DNA of 64,000 bases from Novosphingobium sp. Gsoil 351 (GCF_009707465.1 NZ_CP046120.1:1517501-1581500); one strand, 5' to 3'; shown: positions 54,827-63,515, numbered from the stretch's first letter. Numbers and translations: made by a program. Notes: generated by a model from the sequence alone, not told the origin.

Positions 54827-56163
54827 CGGCCGTCTCCCGTTAGGCTGGTGAGGAACTGGTGATAGCGCGCGGCGGCACCGCCCGCGCGCAAGCGGGCGCG
54901 GGCGCGGCGGGCGATGGCCGCGGGATCGAGCGCAGCCGTATCGATGGGAATCGCGTGATCCTTGTCCGCGGCATACCACGGACGAAACAGCGCCTCGGAC
55001 CGCGCCGCGCTCCACGCGCGCAGCAGATGCGCGCCGAAGCGGTCGGGCGCGAGATCGGGATAGAGCAACGCGGGGTCTCCGGCGGGGAGCGCGGGCCAGG
55101 CGATGTCCGCCGCGCCCAGCGCGGCGCGCGCAGCCTCGATCGTCGCGCCGATATCGGCGAAGTCGCTCGACAGCCCGTGACCGGGGACGTCGATGGCGAC
55201 GTCGCCGGATTCCGGCTCGGCCAATTCCGCCGCCGGCGCGTGGAGTGTCATCCGGTTGGCGCCGCGCGTGCCTTTCCAGTGGACCAGCCCTTGGCCCACG
55301 GCGAGCCACCCTTCGCCGGCGTCCTCGCCCAGCTTCGGCGGGGCGCCCGCTGCGTGGTGGCGCAGGAAGGCAAGGCTCTGCGCCTCGTGCTCCGCAGGCT
55401 TGGCGACCGCCGCGGCGCGCCAGTTCGGCGGCATCGCGCCGATCCGGGCGATGTGCGACTGGAGCGGGTCGCCGGCGTAGGCGGTGATCAGGACGGGCGG
55501 GGAAACGGCGTCTGGCGGGGGAATGTCGCGCGGCGCGCGCAGCACCGCGCCATAGCCCGCGCGATAGGCGTCGCCCGCGTCGAGCATTTCCAGCACGGCG
55601 GCATGGACCCTGGCGGGATCGGCATGCGCACCCGGAAGGCGCGCCGCATCGCGCACGTCGAACCACGGGAAGACCCAGCTCTGCTCGAGCATCCGGTTCC
55701 ACAGCCAGGTCAGATGCTCGCCATAGGCGGAGGGTCGAAAAGGCGGGAGATAGCTTTCGCCAAAGACGCGCATTTCGTCGGCGGTCCAGATCGCATAGCC
55801 GCCGATCGCCAGCCCGGTGAAACGCGCGGGGTGACGCTGCATCGCCGCGACGAGGATGATCCCGCCCGAATGGAAGCCATAGGCTGGGCACGTCTCGACA
55901 CCGAGTGCGCCGAGGAATTCGTCGAGCGCATCGGCGAAATCGCCGATCTCGGGCTCGCCCGGCAGCGGATCGGACTGTCCGAACCCCGGAGAATCGGGCG
56001 CAACGCAGGTGAAGTGCGCGCTCCATTGGCCCATCAGCCGCTCGTATTCGGCGGAGCTGCGCGGGCTCTGGTGAACCATCAGCAGCAACGGCCCCGAACC
56101 GCTGCGGCGGTAGTGAACCTTGCGCCCGGTAGCGGGAATGGTGAGGACGTGGCGGGTGATCAC
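54823..56163 (-). CDS. alpha/beta hydrolase with helical C-terminal extension
   Basis: 446 residues. Alpha/beta-hydrolase core in the first ~280 residues: LLLMVHQSPRSSAEYERLMG (oxyanion region), SPGFGQSDP and nucleophile Ser99 in YGFHSGGIIL. The remaining about 160 residues are Ala-rich and helical, not a common extension. In nicotinate and pyrimidine catabolism a similar fold removes amide or formyl groups beside an isochorismatase-fold amidase, the same pairing as here. Start GTG 56163 is chosen because it clears the operator 10 bases upstream; earlier ATGs would place the operator inside the gene. Confidence 0.82.
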   Translation of the reverse strand: MITRHVLTIPATGRKVHYRRSGSGPLLLMVHQSPRSSAEYERLMGQWSAHFTCVAPDSPGFGQSDPLPGEPEIGDFADALDEFLGALGVETCPAYGFHSGGIILVAAMQRHPARFTGLAIGGYAIWTADEMRVFGESYLPPFRPSAYGEHLTWLWNRMLEQSWVFPWFDVRDAARLPGAHADPARVHAAVLEMLDAGDAYRAGYGAVLRAPRDIPPPDAVSPPVLITAYAGDPLQSHIARIGAMPPNWRAAAVAKPAEHEAQSLAFLRHHAAGAPPKLGEDAGEGWLAVGQGLVHWKGTRGANRMTLHAPAAELAEPESGDVAIDVPGHGLSSDFADIGATIEAARAALGAADIAWPALPAGDPALLYPDLAPDRFGAHLLRAWSAARSEALFRPWYAADKDHAIPIDTAALDPAAIARRARARLRAGGAAARYHQFLTSLTGDGR

Positions 56164-56173
56164 GATTGCCAAG

Positions 56174-56185
56174 TTGTCCGGACAA
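56174..56185. promoter_or_regulatory. operator TTGTCCGGACAA between divergent hydrolase and amidase genes
   Basis: Perfect 12-bp palindrome in the 86-bp gap between the hydrolase start (56163, minus) and the amidase start (56250, plus). Flanks share AAATTTGTCCGGACA with the site at 47702-47716. It can block both divergent transcripts, putting the two halves of the island under one regulator. Confidence 0.75.
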
Positions 56186-56249
56186 ATTTCACTCGACAAG
56201 CCACTACGCGGGATTATCATCGGGGTCAAAGCGGAATCGAGGGCTTGCA

Positions 56250-56930
56250 ATGCAACTGATCGGCACGCGGATGATCAGCGACGGCAAGACCGCGCGCCAG
56301 TTGTTCGAGGAGGTGATGGCCAACCCGGCGCGCAGGAAGTTCGGGTTCGGCAGCAAGCTGGCGATCGTCAACGTCGATTTCCAGCAGGCCTATACCCGGA
56401 TCGACAAGTTCGCGACCGCTTACGAGACCGATCCGCGACAGATCGAATACGTCAACACGGTCAGCCGGCTGGCGCGCGAACGCGGCATGCCGGTGGTGTG
56501 GACCCACGTCGCCTACAAGGCCGACGCGGGCGATGCCGGGGTCTGGGGCACGCGGACCGATACCCCCGACAGCTTGCAGAACATCAAGGTCGACAGCGAG
56601 CGTCACGCTTACGACGAGCGCTGCGAGATTCACCCCGACGACCTGCAATACACCAAGCGCATGCCGTCCGCGTTCTTCGAGACCCCGCTGGCGAGCTATC
56701 TGGTGTGGCACAAGGTCGATACCGTGGTGGTCACCGGCGGCAGCACGTCGGGCTGCGTGCGCGCCACCGCGGTCGATGCGCTGAGCCATGGCTATCGCAC
56801 GATCGTCCCGATCGAGACCTGCGCCGACAAGCACGAGAGCTATCACTTCGCCAACCTCACCGATCTCCAGCTCAAGTACGCGGATGTCGAGCCCGTCCAG
56901 ACGGTGATCGATTGGCTGCAAGCGCGGTGA
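56250..56930 (+). CDS. isochorismatase-fold cysteine amidase
   Basis: 226 residues. Catalytic triad visible: Asp43 (VNVDFQQAY), Lys136 (YTKRMPSAFF) and Cys169 (GGSTSGCVRATAVDALSHGY). The TSGCVRATAVDA form is that of N-carbamoylsarcosine amidase, maleamate amidase and ureidoacrylate amidase rather than true isochorismatases. It would hydrolyse a linear amide or carbamoyl compound, plausibly the product of the ring-opening enzymes encoded next. Start ATG 56250 with GAGGG seven bases upstream. Confidence 0.87.
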   Translation: MQLIGTRMISDGKTARQLFEEVMANPARRKFGFGSKLAIVNVDFQQAYTRIDKFATAYETDPRQIEYVNTVSRLARERGMPVVWTHVAYKADAGDAGVWGTRTDTPDSLQNIKVDSERHAYDERCEIHPDDLQYTKRMPSAFFETPLASYLVWHKVDTVVVTGGSTSGCVRATAVDALSHGYRTIVPIETCADKHESYHFANLTDLQLKYADVEPVQTVIDWLQAR

Positions 56931-56945
56931 TGGAACCCGGCCCGC

Positions 56946-57008
56946 ACATCCCGAGCGAAATCGAGGGATCTCGCGCGACGCGTCTCGACTTCGCTCGACA
57001 CGAGCGGG
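56946..57008. repeat. dispersed inverted repeat, copy 4 (diverged)
   Basis: CGAGCGAAATCGAG (56952-56965) faces CTCGACTTCGCTCG (56984-56997), one mismatch, extended by CCCGCACATC and CACGAGCGGG. Same family as 28676 and 45276. It lies in the 94-bp gap between the amidase and first CE4-like gene. Confidence 0.7.
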
Positions 57009-57024
57009 GGAGGGACGATCCGGC

Positions 57025-57906
57025 ATGAATGAGGGTGCCGCCGATCCCGGCCTCTACGCCTACGCGCCCTATCGCGGCCGGCCCCGGATCGTCTGGCCCG
57101 GCGGCAAGAGCGTGGCCGTGTGGGTCGCGCCCAACCTGGAATACTACGAGATCGACCCGCCCGCGCACCCCCAGCGCAAGGCCTGGGCGCGCCCGCATCC
57201 GGACGTGGTCGGCTATGCGCACCGCGATCATTCCAACCGCGTCTCGCACTGGCGGATGGCCGAGGTCATGTCGAAGCACGGCTTTCCCGGCTCGGTCAGC
57301 CTCTCGGTAGCGCTGTGCCAGCACCATCCCGAGGTCGTGGCCGACGCCAACGCGCGGGGCTGGGAGTTCTTCAGCCACGGCATTTACAACACCCGCTACG
57401 CGTATGGGATGGACGAGGCCCAGGAACGCAGCATCATCGAGGACTCGATCCGCACGGTCGAGGACGCGACCGGCCAGCGCATCCGCGGCTGGCTCGCCCC
57501 GGCGCTGACCCACACCCCGCGTACGCTCGACCTGATCGCCGACTACGGTCTCGACTACACCTGCGACCTCTATCACGACGACCAGGTCCAGGAGGTGAAA
57601 GTCGCCAAGGGCCGGCTCGCCTCGATCCCCTACAGCCTCGAGGTCAACGACCACTACGGCTTCTTCGTCTACAACATGAGCGGTCGCGAATACGCCGACA
57701 CGCTGGTCCGCCAGTACGAGCGGCTGGCCGCGGAGGGGGAGCAGTCCGGCACGGTGATGTGCATTCCCTTGCACGCCTACCTGATCGGCCAGCCGCACCG
57801 GATCGGGCCGTTCGAGGAGGCGCTGCGCCACATTGCGGCGGACGGCCGCGCCTGGATCGCGCGCGCGGGCGAGATCGTCGATGCGTGGCGGGCACAGCAG
57901 CCATGA
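57025..57906 (+). CDS. polysaccharide-deacetylase-fold protein, allantoinase/cyclic-imidase-like (first)
   Basis: 293 residues of the NodB/CE4 superfamily but of the PuuE allantoinase/imidase branch: instead of the TFDDG metal site it has AVWVAPNLEYYEIDPP, followed by DHSNRVSHWRMAEVMSKHGF and WEFFSHGIYNTRY (His). No signal peptide, so cytosolic and not a cell-wall enzyme. Family members open cyclic amides (allantoin, imides). Start ATG 57025. Its stop overlaps the second copy (ATGA). Confidence 0.85.
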   Translation: MNEGAADPGLYAYAPYRGRPRIVWPGGKSVAVWVAPNLEYYEIDPPAHPQRKAWARPHPDVVGYAHRDHSNRVSHWRMAEVMSKHGFPGSVSLSVALCQHHPEVVADANARGWEFFSHGIYNTRYAYGMDEAQERSIIEDSIRTVEDATGQRIRGWLAPALTHTPRTLDLIADYGLDYTCDLYHDDQVQEVKVAKGRLASIPYSLEVNDHYGFFVYNMSGREYADTLVRQYERLAAEGEQSGTVMCIPLHAYLIGQPHRIGPFEEALRHIAADGRAWIARAGEIVDAWRAQQP

Positions 57907-58814
57907 CCCTCGACCCCGCCTATCTCGAATACCCCAAACGCCGCGAGGGCTACGACCACGATCTCTACCCGTGGTCGAACCTCCACCACCGCCCGCCCGT
58001 CACCTGGCCCCGGGGTTCGGTCGCGGTGTGGGTCTGCGTCAGCCTCGAGTGGTTCCCGATCACCCCCGCCGACGCCCCGTTCCGCGCGCCGGGGCACATG
58101 CAGACCGCCTATCCCGACTACCGCCACTACACCGCGCGCGATTACGGCAACCGGATCGGCGCGTGGCGCTTTCTCGACGCCTTCGCCCGGGCGGGCGTGA
58201 CCGCCAGCTTCGCCACCAACGCCGCGGTCGCCGAACGCTATCCCGAACTGCTGCGCGCCGTGCTCGACGGCGGGCACGAGGTCGTCGCCCATTCGACCGA
58301 CATGAACGGCACGATCGACAGCACGCTGGCCGAGGCCGACGAGCGCGCGCTGATCGGCGACGCCGTGGCCCGCCTCAAGGCCTGCGGGGTCGAACCCACC
58401 GGCTGGCTCTCGCTCGCCCGCTCGCAAAGCTGGCGCACGCTCGACCTGCTGCACGAAGCGGGGCTGACCTACTGCTGCGACTGGGTAAACGACGAGCTGC
58501 CCTATCGTTTTACGAATGGCCTCATCGACCTCCCGCTCAACCACGAACTGTCCGACCGCCAGATGATCGCGGTCCAGCAGCAATCCGCCGACGTGTGGGC
58601 GCAGAGCCTGGAGGACGCGTTCGACTGGCTGGCCGCCGAAGCCGCGCGGGAAGGCGGGGGACGGATGCTCCCGATCCACGTCACACCCTACATCATGGGC
58701 CTGCCCTACCGGATCGCGGCCTTCGAGCGCCTGCTCGAGCGCCTGACCGCAAGGCCCGAAGCGTGGTTCGCGCGCGCAGACGAGATCGTGGCGAGCTGGG
58801 CGGCGCAGGCGTGA
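57903..58814 (+). CDS. polysaccharide-deacetylase-fold protein, allantoinase/cyclic-imidase-like (second)
   Basis: 303 residues, homologous to its neighbour but diverged. VAVWVCVSLEWFPITPADAP replaces the first metal site, DYGNRIGAWRFLDAFARAGV the next helix, and HEVVAHSTDMNG the HGxxN region, with THSTDMN-type substitution (HST instead of HG). RMLPIHVTPYIMGLPYRI near the end matches LHAYLIGQPHRI in the first copy. A heteromeric pair or two successive substrates are possible. Start ATG 57903 overlaps the first gene; stop overlaps the next GTG. Confidence 0.83.
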   Translation: MTLDPAYLEYPKRREGYDHDLYPWSNLHHRPPVTWPRGSVAVWVCVSLEWFPITPADAPFRAPGHMQTAYPDYRHYTARDYGNRIGAWRFLDAFARAGVTASFATNAAVAERYPELLRAVLDGGHEVVAHSTDMNGTIDSTLAEADERALIGDAVARLKACGVEPTGWLSLARSQSWRTLDLLHEAGLTYCCDWVNDELPYRFTNGLIDLPLNHELSDRQMIAVQQQSADVWAQSLEDAFDWLAAEAAREGGGRMLPIHVTPYIMGLPYRIAAFERLLERLTARPEAWFARADEIVASWAAQA

Positions 58815-60244
58815 AAGCCACCAATCCGCGCACCGGCGAGTGCGACCATGAATTCGCCGAGAGCACGCCGGAGGACGTCGCATCCGTCTCCGCCCGGCTG
58901 CGCGCCATGCAGCCCGAATGGGAGGCGCGCGGGGCCGCCGGCCGCGGCGCCATCCTGTGCGCATTCGCCGACGCGCTAGAGCGCCATGCGGGAGCCATCG
59001 TCGCCGCGCTGGCGATCGACACCGGGCGCAGCGCGATCGCCCGGGTCGAGCTCGACACCATTGTCCGCCGCCTGCGCGGCTGGTCGGCGCGCGCGGCCGA
59101 ACTGTTCGCCGCCCTTCCCGGTGAGGCGACGCAATCGGCCACCCCGGGCATCCTGATCGAGCCGCGCTGGTCGGCCTATCCCCTGTTCGGCGCGATCGCG
59201 CCGTGGAACTTTCCGCTTTTGCTCAGCCATATCGACGCGATCCCCGCGCTCGCGGCGGGCTGCGCCGCGCTGGTCAAGCCGAGCGAAGTGACGCCGCGCT
59301 TCGTCGCTCCGCTGAGCGCCGCGCTGGCCGAAGTGCCGGAGTTGCCGCTGGCCTATGTCCTGGGCGGCGCCGGGACCGGCGAGGCGCTGGTCGCCCACGC
59401 CGACTACGTGTGCTTCACCGGATCGACCGCCACCGGGCGAAAGGTCGCCCTTGCCGCCGCGGCGCGCCTGATCCCGGTCAATCTCGAGCTCGGCGGAAAG
59501 GACCCGCTGATCGTCGCGGCCTCCGCCGACCCGGTGGACGCGGCGCGGATCGCCTTGCGCGCCAGCGTGGTCGCCACCGGGCAGGCCTGCCAGTCGATCG
59601 AGCGGGTCTATGTCGCCCGCGCCATCGCCGAGCCGTTCCTCGCCGAGCTGGTCCGCGCGGCCAACGCGGTCGAGTTGGCCTGGCCCGATCCGGGCCGCGG
59701 CCACCTCGGCCCGTTCATCTTTCCCGCCCAGGCCGACAAGGTCGCCGCCCAGATCGCCGACGCGCGAAGCCAGGGCGCGCAAGTCCTGGCCGGCGGCGAG
59801 GTGGAAACGCTGGGAGGCGGCAAGTACTTGCGCCCCACGGTGCTGACCGGGGTGACCGCGGACATGGCGGTGATGCGCGACGAGACGTTCGGGCCGGTGA
59901 TCCCGGTGATCCCGTTCGACACCATCGACGAGGCGGTGGCGCTGGCCAACGCGGGCGAATTCGGCCTTTCCGCAGCGGTCGTCGCCGGAACCGTCGAGGA
60001 GGCCGCCGAGATCGGCGCGCAGCTCGATGCCGGGGCGATCTCGCTCCAGGATGGCGCGCTGACCAGCATGGTCGGCGACGCCACCAACCATTCGCGCAAG
60101 GGTTCCGGACTGGGGCCGAGCCGGATGGGCGACGAGGGCCTGCTGCGCTTCCTCCGCCGCCAGGCACTGCTCCGCCAGACCGGCGCGCCCGCGCCGATCG
60201 CCGCTTTTGCCGAGGATCATCGTCGAGAGGAGCATCATCGATGA
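58811..60244 (+). CDS. NAD(P)-dependent aldehyde dehydrogenase
   Basis: 477 residues. GAIAPWNFPLLLSHIDAIPALAAG, FTGSTATGRKVALAAA, catalytic Glu226 (LELGGKD) and Cys260 (TGQACQSIERVYV), and RDETFGPVIPVIPF are all present. Oxidises an unidentified aldehyde, most like succinate-semialdehyde-type enzymes. Start GTG 58811 overlaps the upstream stop (GTGA); the stop overlaps the following ATG, so it is in the middle of a coupled run 57025-60717. Confidence 0.88.
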   Translation: MKATNPRTGECDHEFAESTPEDVASVSARLRAMQPEWEARGAAGRGAILCAFADALERHAGAIVAALAIDTGRSAIARVELDTIVRRLRGWSARAAELFAALPGEATQSATPGILIEPRWSAYPLFGAIAPWNFPLLLSHIDAIPALAAGCAALVKPSEVTPRFVAPLSAALAEVPELPLAYVLGGAGTGEALVAHADYVCFTGSTATGRKVALAAAARLIPVNLELGGKDPLIVAASADPVDAARIALRASVVATGQACQSIERVYVARAIAEPFLAELVRAANAVELAWPDPGRGHLGPFIFPAQADKVAAQIADARSQGAQVLAGGEVETLGGGKYLRPTVLTGVTADMAVMRDETFGPVIPVIPFDTIDEAVALANAGEFGLSAAVVAGTVEEAAEIGAQLDAGAISLQDGALTSMVGDATNHSRKGSGLGPSRMGDEGLLRFLRRQALLRQTGAPAPIAAFAEDHRREEHHR

Positions 60245-60717
60245 GCAACCGCGCGCAACTCGCTGCTGCCATGCCCGCGATGCTGCTACACGAGGGCGAC
60301 TGGGAGGGCTGGTACCGCCATTTCGACGGCGACGGCGCGCTGCTCGATGCGCACCGGGTCAAGACCTGGTGCGAGTTTCCGGACCACGGCGAATGGCACT
60401 ACATCCAGCACAACGAGCTGATCTGGGATGATGGCCGGACCGCGTTCTACGAGTTCGGCGGCCGCCTCGAAGGCCAGCAGCTCGTCTGGCGCACCGATCG
60501 ATTCGCGGGCTACGGCTGGCAGACCCGCGAAGATGTGCTGATGCTCCGGCTCGAACGCCAGGACGTCGCCGACGCCTATTATATCGAGATGATCGCGATC
60601 TCTGCCGACCGCCTCAGCCGCTCGCGGACGTGGGAATGGTTCCAGGGCGGGCGCCCATGGAAATGGACGCTATGCAACGAACGCAAGATCGCACCCACCG
60701 GACCCGAAGGAGCCTGA
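60241..60717 (+). CDS. DUF3598-like (calycin-fold) protein, copy 2
   Basis: 158 residues. LLHEGDWEGWYRHFDGDGAL, CEFPDHGEWHYIQHNELIWD, DGRTAFYEFGGRLEGQQLVW and SRTWEWFQGGRPWKWTLCNE align in order with the protein at 54278. Cytosolic; very rich in Trp. It is encoded between an aldehyde dehydrogenase and an MDR oxidoreductase, with ATGA overlap to the former. Possibly a binding protein for a hydrophobic intermediate; unproven. Confidence 0.78.
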   Translation: MSNRAQLAAAMPAMLLHEGDWEGWYRHFDGDGALLDAHRVKTWCEFPDHGEWHYIQHNELIWDDGRTAFYEFGGRLEGQQLVWRTDRFAGYGWQTREDVLMLRLERQDVADAYYIEMIAISADRLSRSRTWEWFQGGRPWKWTLCNERKIAPTGPEGA

Positions 60718-60718
60718 C

Positions 60719-61741
60719 ATGCATTGCTGGGAAATCGGACCGCGCGGCGGGATCGACAGCTTGCGGCAGTCCGAACGCCCCGAACCGGCGCCCGGACCCG
60801 GCGAGGTTGTGGTGCGCGTTGCCGCCGCCGGGCTCAACTATCGCGACCTGATGGTGCTTGCCGGGCAATATGGCAGCGGCCTGCCGGATACGCGGATTCC
60901 GTTGTCGGACGGGGTGGGCACGGTCGCTGCTCTGGGCTCTGGAGTGTCCGGGGTGAGCCTGGGCCAGCGGGTGATCGCGCCGAACTTCACCGGCTGGCGA
61001 GACGGGGCGTTCGGACCGGGGCTGTTCGGGCACGATCTGGGGGTGACCGCCGATGGCTGGCTGGCCGACACCATCGTCTTGCCCGCAACCTCGCTGATCG
61101 CGGTGCCCGACAGCGTCTCGGACGCGACCGCCGCCACGCTTGCGGTGGTCGGGGGGACGGTGTGGCACGCAATGGTGGCGTTCGGAGAGGCCGGCCCCGG
61201 CAAGCTGGTGCTGGCACAGGGCACCGGCGGCGTCTCGCTGTTCGCGCTGCAACTCGGCAAGGCGCTTGGCGCGGAGTTCGCGATCACCTCGTCGCGTGCG
61301 GACAAGCTGGAGAGATGCCGCGAGCTGGGCGCCGATCATGCGATCGATTACCGCGCCCGGCCCGATTGGGCGGCGGCGCTGCTCGAGGCCACCGGCGGGC
61401 GCGGCGCCGATGTGGTGGTCGACACGCTCGGCTTTCCCGCGTTGGCCGAGACCGTCACGGCCTGCGCGGTCGAAGCGCGGATCGGGACGCTGGGCGCGCT
61501 ATCCGGCTCGCCTGCGGCGACCGCTTCGGCCAGCCAAGGCGCGATCATCGGCAAGAACCTGACGATCAAGGGCATCGCCTCGGGCAGCCGGGCGATGCTC
61601 GCCGCCGCGCTCGACGTGGTCGCAAGGCACAAGATCGAGATGGTCGTGGATCGCCGCTTTGCCTTCGCCGAAGCTCCCGCCGCCTATCGCCATCTCGAAA
61701 GCGGGGCGCATATCGGCAAGGTACTGATCGAAATCGTCTAG
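60719..61741 (+). CDS. MDR-superfamily NAD(P)-dependent oxidoreductase (quinone-reductase-like)
   Basis: 340 residues. Begins MHCWEIGPRGGIDSLRQSER, then AAGLNYRDLMVLAGQYG, the GroES-like domain, and the Rossmann loop VLAQGTGGVSLFALQLGKALGA with ITSSRADKLERCRELGAD. No clear Cys/His set for the structural zinc is seen, so a zinc-independent quinone-oxidoreductase type is favoured. It would oxidise an alcohol or reduce an enone. One base after the DUF3598-like stop; convergent with the next gene, sharing CTAG. Confidence 0.87.
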   Translation: MHCWEIGPRGGIDSLRQSERPEPAPGPGEVVVRVAAAGLNYRDLMVLAGQYGSGLPDTRIPLSDGVGTVAALGSGVSGVSLGQRVIAPNFTGWRDGAFGPGLFGHDLGVTADGWLADTIVLPATSLIAVPDSVSDATAATLAVVGGTVWHAMVAFGEAGPGKLVLAQGTGGVSLFALQLGKALGAEFAITSSRADKLERCRELGADHAIDYRARPDWAAALLEATGGRGADVVVDTLGFPALAETVTACAVEARIGTLGALSGSPAATASASQGAIIGKNLTIKGIASGSRAMLAAALDVVARHKIEMVVDRRFAFAEAPAAYRHLESGAHIGKVLIEIV

Positions 61742-62463
61742 CGCGCGAGCTCGACCAGCTCGTAGCGGTTCATCATGTACCCGTCGATTGCGGCGTAGAC
61801 GAGGATGCAGTCGTCATCGGCGGTGGCCCAGATGTCATAATCAGGGTGCGGCGTGCCTCCCATGCCGTCGTCGCTCTCGTCGACAAAGCGGAAGTGGCGG
61901 CAGGGGAAGGTGCCCGCGGCGACCGTCTTCTCCTCCTCACCGACGTATTCGAGCGCAATGCTTACTTCGGCGATCAGCGGCGGAGTGGCGCCGCGGTGAT
62001 CGGGCGACGGCAGGAAGCAGCGCATGGTCCGCCGATGCGGCCCGCGCGACAAGTCGAGGCGCTTGGCGAGAAAGGCGTCGCCGACCACCGGATGGGTGCC
62101 GAAGCCGTCGAACGGGCCTTGGGTGCCCACCCGCTGCGAGACGCGGCCGATCGAAGGGCCGAAGCTTTCGCACTCGATCACGCCCCCGGCGGCATCGTGG
62201 CGCATCCAGCCCGAGCCCATGAAAGAGTCGCCGACGGTCAGCTGAACTTGAAGGTGCTGCGGGATCATCCCAGGACCGAGATGGTACACCACGTCACGCA
62301 GGACTTTGGGATCGGGCTCCTCGATCTCGCAGGTCGCGCGCATCACCGTGCTGCCGTCGCGATGATGGGTGAAGCGGAACCACTCGCGCCCGCGCTCGGC
62401 GCCCTCCATCCCGGGTTTGGCCGAGGTATAGCGGATCATGCCGGTGACGCTGCGGTGCTCCAT
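61738..62463 (-). CDS. protein of unknown function (beta-rich)
   Basis: 241 residues, no signal peptide. Not recognised with confidence. Segments such as WFRFTHHRDGSTVMRATCEIEE, VVYHLGPGMIPQHLQVQLTV and a C-terminal KTVAAGTFPCRHFRFVDESD suggest an antiparallel beta-barrel; the AGTF-ARxFRF phrase recalls DUF3108-like proteins. It starts where the nitrilase-fold gene stops (TGATG), so the two are coupled, and its stop overlaps the convergent oxidoreductase by 4 bp. Confidence 0.75.
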   Translation of the reverse strand: MEHRSVTGMIRYTSAKPGMEGAERGREWFRFTHHRDGSTVMRATCEIEEPDPKVLRDVVYHLGPGMIPQHLQVQLTVGDSFMGSGWMRHDAAGGVIECESFGPSIGRVSQRVGTQGPFDGFGTHPVVGDAFLAKRLDLSRGPHRRTMRCFLPSPDHRGATPPLIAEVSIALEYVGEEEKTVAAGTFPCRHFRFVDESDDGMGGTPHPDYDIWATADDDCILVYAAIDGYMMNRYELVELAR

Positions 62464-63515
62464 CAGATCGCTCCGGCTTTGGCGAGTGTGTCGATCACTG
62501 CCTGCTGCATGCGGTGGAAATCGCCGCGCTCAGGGACTTGCGCCTCGCCATCTCGAAGCATCGCGTTGCCCGCCTGGCCATTCGCCGCGGTATAGACGGG
62601 CGCGAACAGCGAGGGACGCTGGCGGGCGAGGCTGTTGGTCATCGCCGGGGTGCGGCGGGTGGCGCGCAGGGCTTCGATGTCGAGCGTTGCGAACGCGGTG
62701 TAGGTCTCGCCCGACAGTGATTGGGCGAGGATCTTGCCATCGGGGCCGACGACCTGGCTGTTGCCGTCGGCCGAGGCGAGCGGCATCACGGTGCCGGAAA
62801 TGCCCGCGGTGTTGGCCGAAACCACGTAGGCCATGCTCTCCCACGCCCGCGCCCGCTTGGCGACGTCCTTGGCGGTGGCGAGCGGCGAGCCGATCTCGCT
62901 CGAGGAATGGCACAGCACTTCTGCCCCGCGAAAAGCGAAGGCGCGCGCGATCTCGGGATAGAGGATTTCCTCGCTGGCCACGCAGGCGAGATTGCCGATT
63001 TCGGTGCGCGCCACCGGGAACACTCCGTCGATTCCGTAGTGGTCGAGATAGGCGTCCCAGATATCGTGCGGACTCGGCGCGAACATCGACAACAGCCGGC
63101 GATAGCGCAGCACAACGCTGCCCGATGGCGCGACGATGAAGCTGGTCTGGAAATAAAAGCCGGGAAAGTGCCGGTCGCTTTCGTAGGCGTTGCCCGCCAG
63201 GAACAGGCCCAGCCGCTGTGCCACCCCGCCAAGGGCGGCGTATTCCGGCCCATCGGCGGCGAAGCCCACCCGCTCGGCGAATTCGGCGATGCCGACGCGT
63301 CCGGGATAGCTGGTGAACAGGTACTCGGGAAGCACCGCCAGCTTGACCGGGCGTCCGGCGTATTGTTCGATGAAGATCGCCGCGGTGCGGATCGCGCCCT
63401 CGATCTCGCCGATGTGGCTCAGGATTTGCGCCCGCGCGGCGGCCGTATCGGCGCAACGCTCGGTGGAGCGCGCGGTAAGTTGCATCGCGACGGCGGCGTA
63501 GGGCGCAACGTTCAA
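62463..63515 (-). CDS. nitrilase-superfamily (carbon-nitrogen hydrolase) protein
   Basis: 350 residues. Family landmarks: APYAAVAMQLTAR (first strand), Glu64 in LAVLPEYLFTSYPG, LRYRRLLSMFAPSPHD and Cys178 in IGNLACVASEEILYPEIAR. At the place of the usual catalytic Lys (YRK) there is Arg140 (YRR), so activity may be altered. A substrate amide or nitrile is expected if active. Start TTG 63515 is preferred over the ATG at residue 11 because the first strand begins before that ATG and the TTG overlaps the upstream stop (TTGA). Confidence 0.83.
   Translation of the reverse strand: MNVAPYAAVAMQLTARSTERCADTAAARAQILSHIGEIEGAIRTAAIFIEQYAGRPVKLAVLPEYLFTSYPGRVGIAEFAERVGFAADGPEYAALGGVAQRLGLFLAGNAYESDRHFPGFYFQTSFIVAPSGSVVLRYRRLLSMFAPSPHDIWDAYLDHYGIDGVFPVARTEIGNLACVASEEILYPEIARAFAFRGAEVLCHSSSEIGSPLATAKDVAKRARAWESMAYVVSANTAGISGTVMPLASADGNSQVVGPDGKILAQSLSGETYTAFATLDIEALRATRRTPAMTNSLARQRPSLFAPVYTAANGQAGNAMLRDGEAQVPERGDFHRMQQAVIDTLAKAGAI

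Noticed and set aside
57025..58814. Reading the CE4-fold proteins as cell-wall or chitin deacetylases
   Set aside because: No signal peptide, no TFDDG motif and a catabolic neighbourhood; the allantoinase/imidase branch fits better.
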